5,585 nucleotides of DNA from an uncultured Lachnospiraceae bacterium. GTDB lineage: Bacteria; Bacillota; Clostridia; Lachnospirales; Lachnospiraceae. Of the stretch, positions 4,941 to 5,585 are shown in pieces. The first letter of the stretch is position 1; each line of letters starts with the position of its first letter. The stretch covers positions 1 through 5,585 of the forward strand of contig CADCQV010000273.1 of assembly GCA_902803625.1 (NCBI GenBank), written 5' to 3'. Made by a program: the position numbers and the translations under genes. A model generated the notes under the pieces. It saw only the letters and a list, made by a program, of their open reading frames with translations, did not search any database and was not told the DNA's origin.

Positions 4941-5048
4941 CCTTCCTATGTACCCTGCCTTCTGATGCCGCCGCTGGTATTCAGCCTTCTGATGCTGCCG
5001 CTGGTATTCAGCCTTTTGATGCCTCCGCTAGTACTCCGCCTTTTGATG
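4941..5048 (-). repeat. Four 27-bp tandem units spanning the galE stop codon
   Basis: In minus-strand order the units are 5048-5022, 5021-4995, 4994-4968 and 4967-4941. In the galE frame they read HQKAEY-stop-RR, HQKAEYQRQ, HQKAEYQRR and HQKAGYIGR. Units 2 and 3 are nearly identical and unit 4 is degenerate in its second half. The first unit encodes the GalE C-terminus, so the array most likely arose by slippage or unequal exchange from the galE 3' end. The period is a multiple of three and the frame stays open into the next gene. Confidence 0.92.
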
Positions 5049-5585
5049 CCAGTTCCAGGCGTGGCTTACGATAGTGTCGATATTCCCGTAAACAGGCTTC
5101 CAGCCGAGGATCCGCTGCGCCTTTTCACTGCTTCCGATGAGAACAGCCGGATCTCCTGCCCTTCGCCCGGCATATGTTACCCTGAAATCCTTTCCCGTTA
5201 CTCTCTTCACCGAATCAATAACCTCCAGAACCGAGGTTCCGAGGGCATTTCCGAGATTAAAGAAGCCGCTTTCCCCGCCCTTTTCAAGATGATGGAGTGA
5301 AAGAAGGTGTGCTGAAGCGAGATCCGTTACATGGATATCGTCCCTTACGCAGCTTCCGTCCTTCGTATCATAATCCGTTCCGAAAACCTTTATATCCTCC
5401 CTCTTTCCCGCTGCCGCATCGAGTACCAGCGGGATAATATGGGTTTCGGGATTATGGCTCTCGCCTATCTCTCCTTCAGGATCCGCTCCCGCCGCATTAA
5501 AGTAGCGGAGCACCGCGAACTTTAGTCCGTATGCACTGCTATAATCCTTGAATATCCGTTCAACCATAAGCTTGGTGGCACCGTA
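5028..5585 (-). CDS. galE: UDP-glucose 4-epimerase, C-terminal part (N-terminus outside the window)
   Basis: The visible 185 residues begin exactly at YGATK, the YxxxK catalytic pair of extended short-chain dehydrogenases, so the NAD-binding half (about 150 residues) lies beyond the edge. GalE hallmarks follow: LRYFNAAGADPEGEIGE (26-42 of the visible part), HNPETHIIP (44-52), FGTDYDTKDGSCVRDDIHV (68-86), FNLGN (109-113), AGRRAGDPA (139-147) and LGWKP (160-164). GalE interconverts UDP-glucose and UDP-galactose, and some members also act on the N-acetyl forms; the substrate range cannot be judged here. An ATG at 5567 is internal methionine (KLMVER), not the start. The protein ends WNWHQKAEY at a normal family length. 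The TAG stop lies inside a tandem repeat array. Confidence 0.93.
   Translation of the reverse strand, partial: YGATKLMVERIFKDYSSAYGLKFAVLRYFNAAGADPEGEIGESHNPETHIIPLVLDAAAGKREDIKVFGTDYDTKDGSCVRDDIHVTDLASAHLLSLHHLEKGGESGFFNLGNALGTSVLEVIDSVKRVTGKDFRVTYAGRRAGDPAVLIGSSEKAQRILGWKPVYGNIDTIVSHAWNWHQKAEY

Noticed and set aside
4941..5048. CRISPR array
   Set aside because: The 27-bp units are directly adjacent with no unique spacers, and they are coding-phase repeats of the galE end.
4814..5300. Plus-strand ORFs with repeated PPLVFSLLM-like or SDAAAGIQP-like peptides
   Set aside because: These are antisense readings of the 27-bp array and the galE 3' end. The repeating look comes from the array; the hydrophobic pattern is not evidence of a membrane protein.
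5565..5567. ATG at 5567 as the epimerase start
   Set aside because: The frame continues upstream through YGATKL, the catalytic motif, to the window edge, so this methionine is internal.

Overview
The window looks like chromosomal DNA from an anaerobic Firmicute, most likely a Lachnospiraceae-type Clostridium relative. This rests on the ammonia-only NAD synthase of the SDGLSGQTDEE type, an Hsp33 with a CxC/CxxC zinc site, a YcgR-like PilZ protein, purine-rich Shine-Dalgarno sites, moderate GC content and many small dispersed repeats. The assignment is inferred from protein character and not tested by any search.

Left edge (1-638): the first 63 codons of an unrecognised minus-strand gene, then about 450 bases without a convincing gene. 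That stretch is occupied by repeats: a small hairpin repeat (206-239), a 238-bp imperfect palindrome (303-540), and a 31-bp direct repeat present at 291-321 and 547-577. The second copy stops exactly where a good sigma-70-like promoter for nadE starts (578-606).

Middle: nadE (639-1379, plus strand) makes NAD from deamido-NAD and ammonia. It faces a minus-strand pair, a PilZ c-di-GMP receptor-like gene (2290-2937) followed by hslO/Hsp33 (1418-2293). These two are joined by a 4-base ATGA stop/start overlap and so are probably translationally coupled. A long inverted repeat between nadE and hslO may serve as a shared terminator.

Right half, all minus strand, in order of transcription: the C-terminal 185 residues of a GalE-type UDP-sugar 4-epimerase (5028-5585), an IspD/TarI-family cytidylyltransferase with a TTG start (4221-4928), and a GatD-like zinc alcohol/polyol-phosphate dehydrogenase (3039-4154). 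Epimerase, nucleotidyltransferase and polyol-phosphate dehydrogenase together suggest nucleotide-activated sugars or alditols for a surface polysaccharide or teichoic-acid-like polymer, but the substrates cannot be read from sequence.

The most unusual structures are at the gene junctions here. The galE 3' end lies in an array of four 27-bp units, each nine codons. Unit 1 carries the galE TAG stop where units 2 and 3 read CAG, and the frame then runs open into the cytidylyltransferase. Between the cytidylyltransferase and the dehydrogenase, a second copy of the hairpin repeat supplies the stop codon of the first gene, a possible attenuator hairpin, and a Shine-Dalgarno-like AAGGA for a nine-codon leader ORF overlapping the next start.
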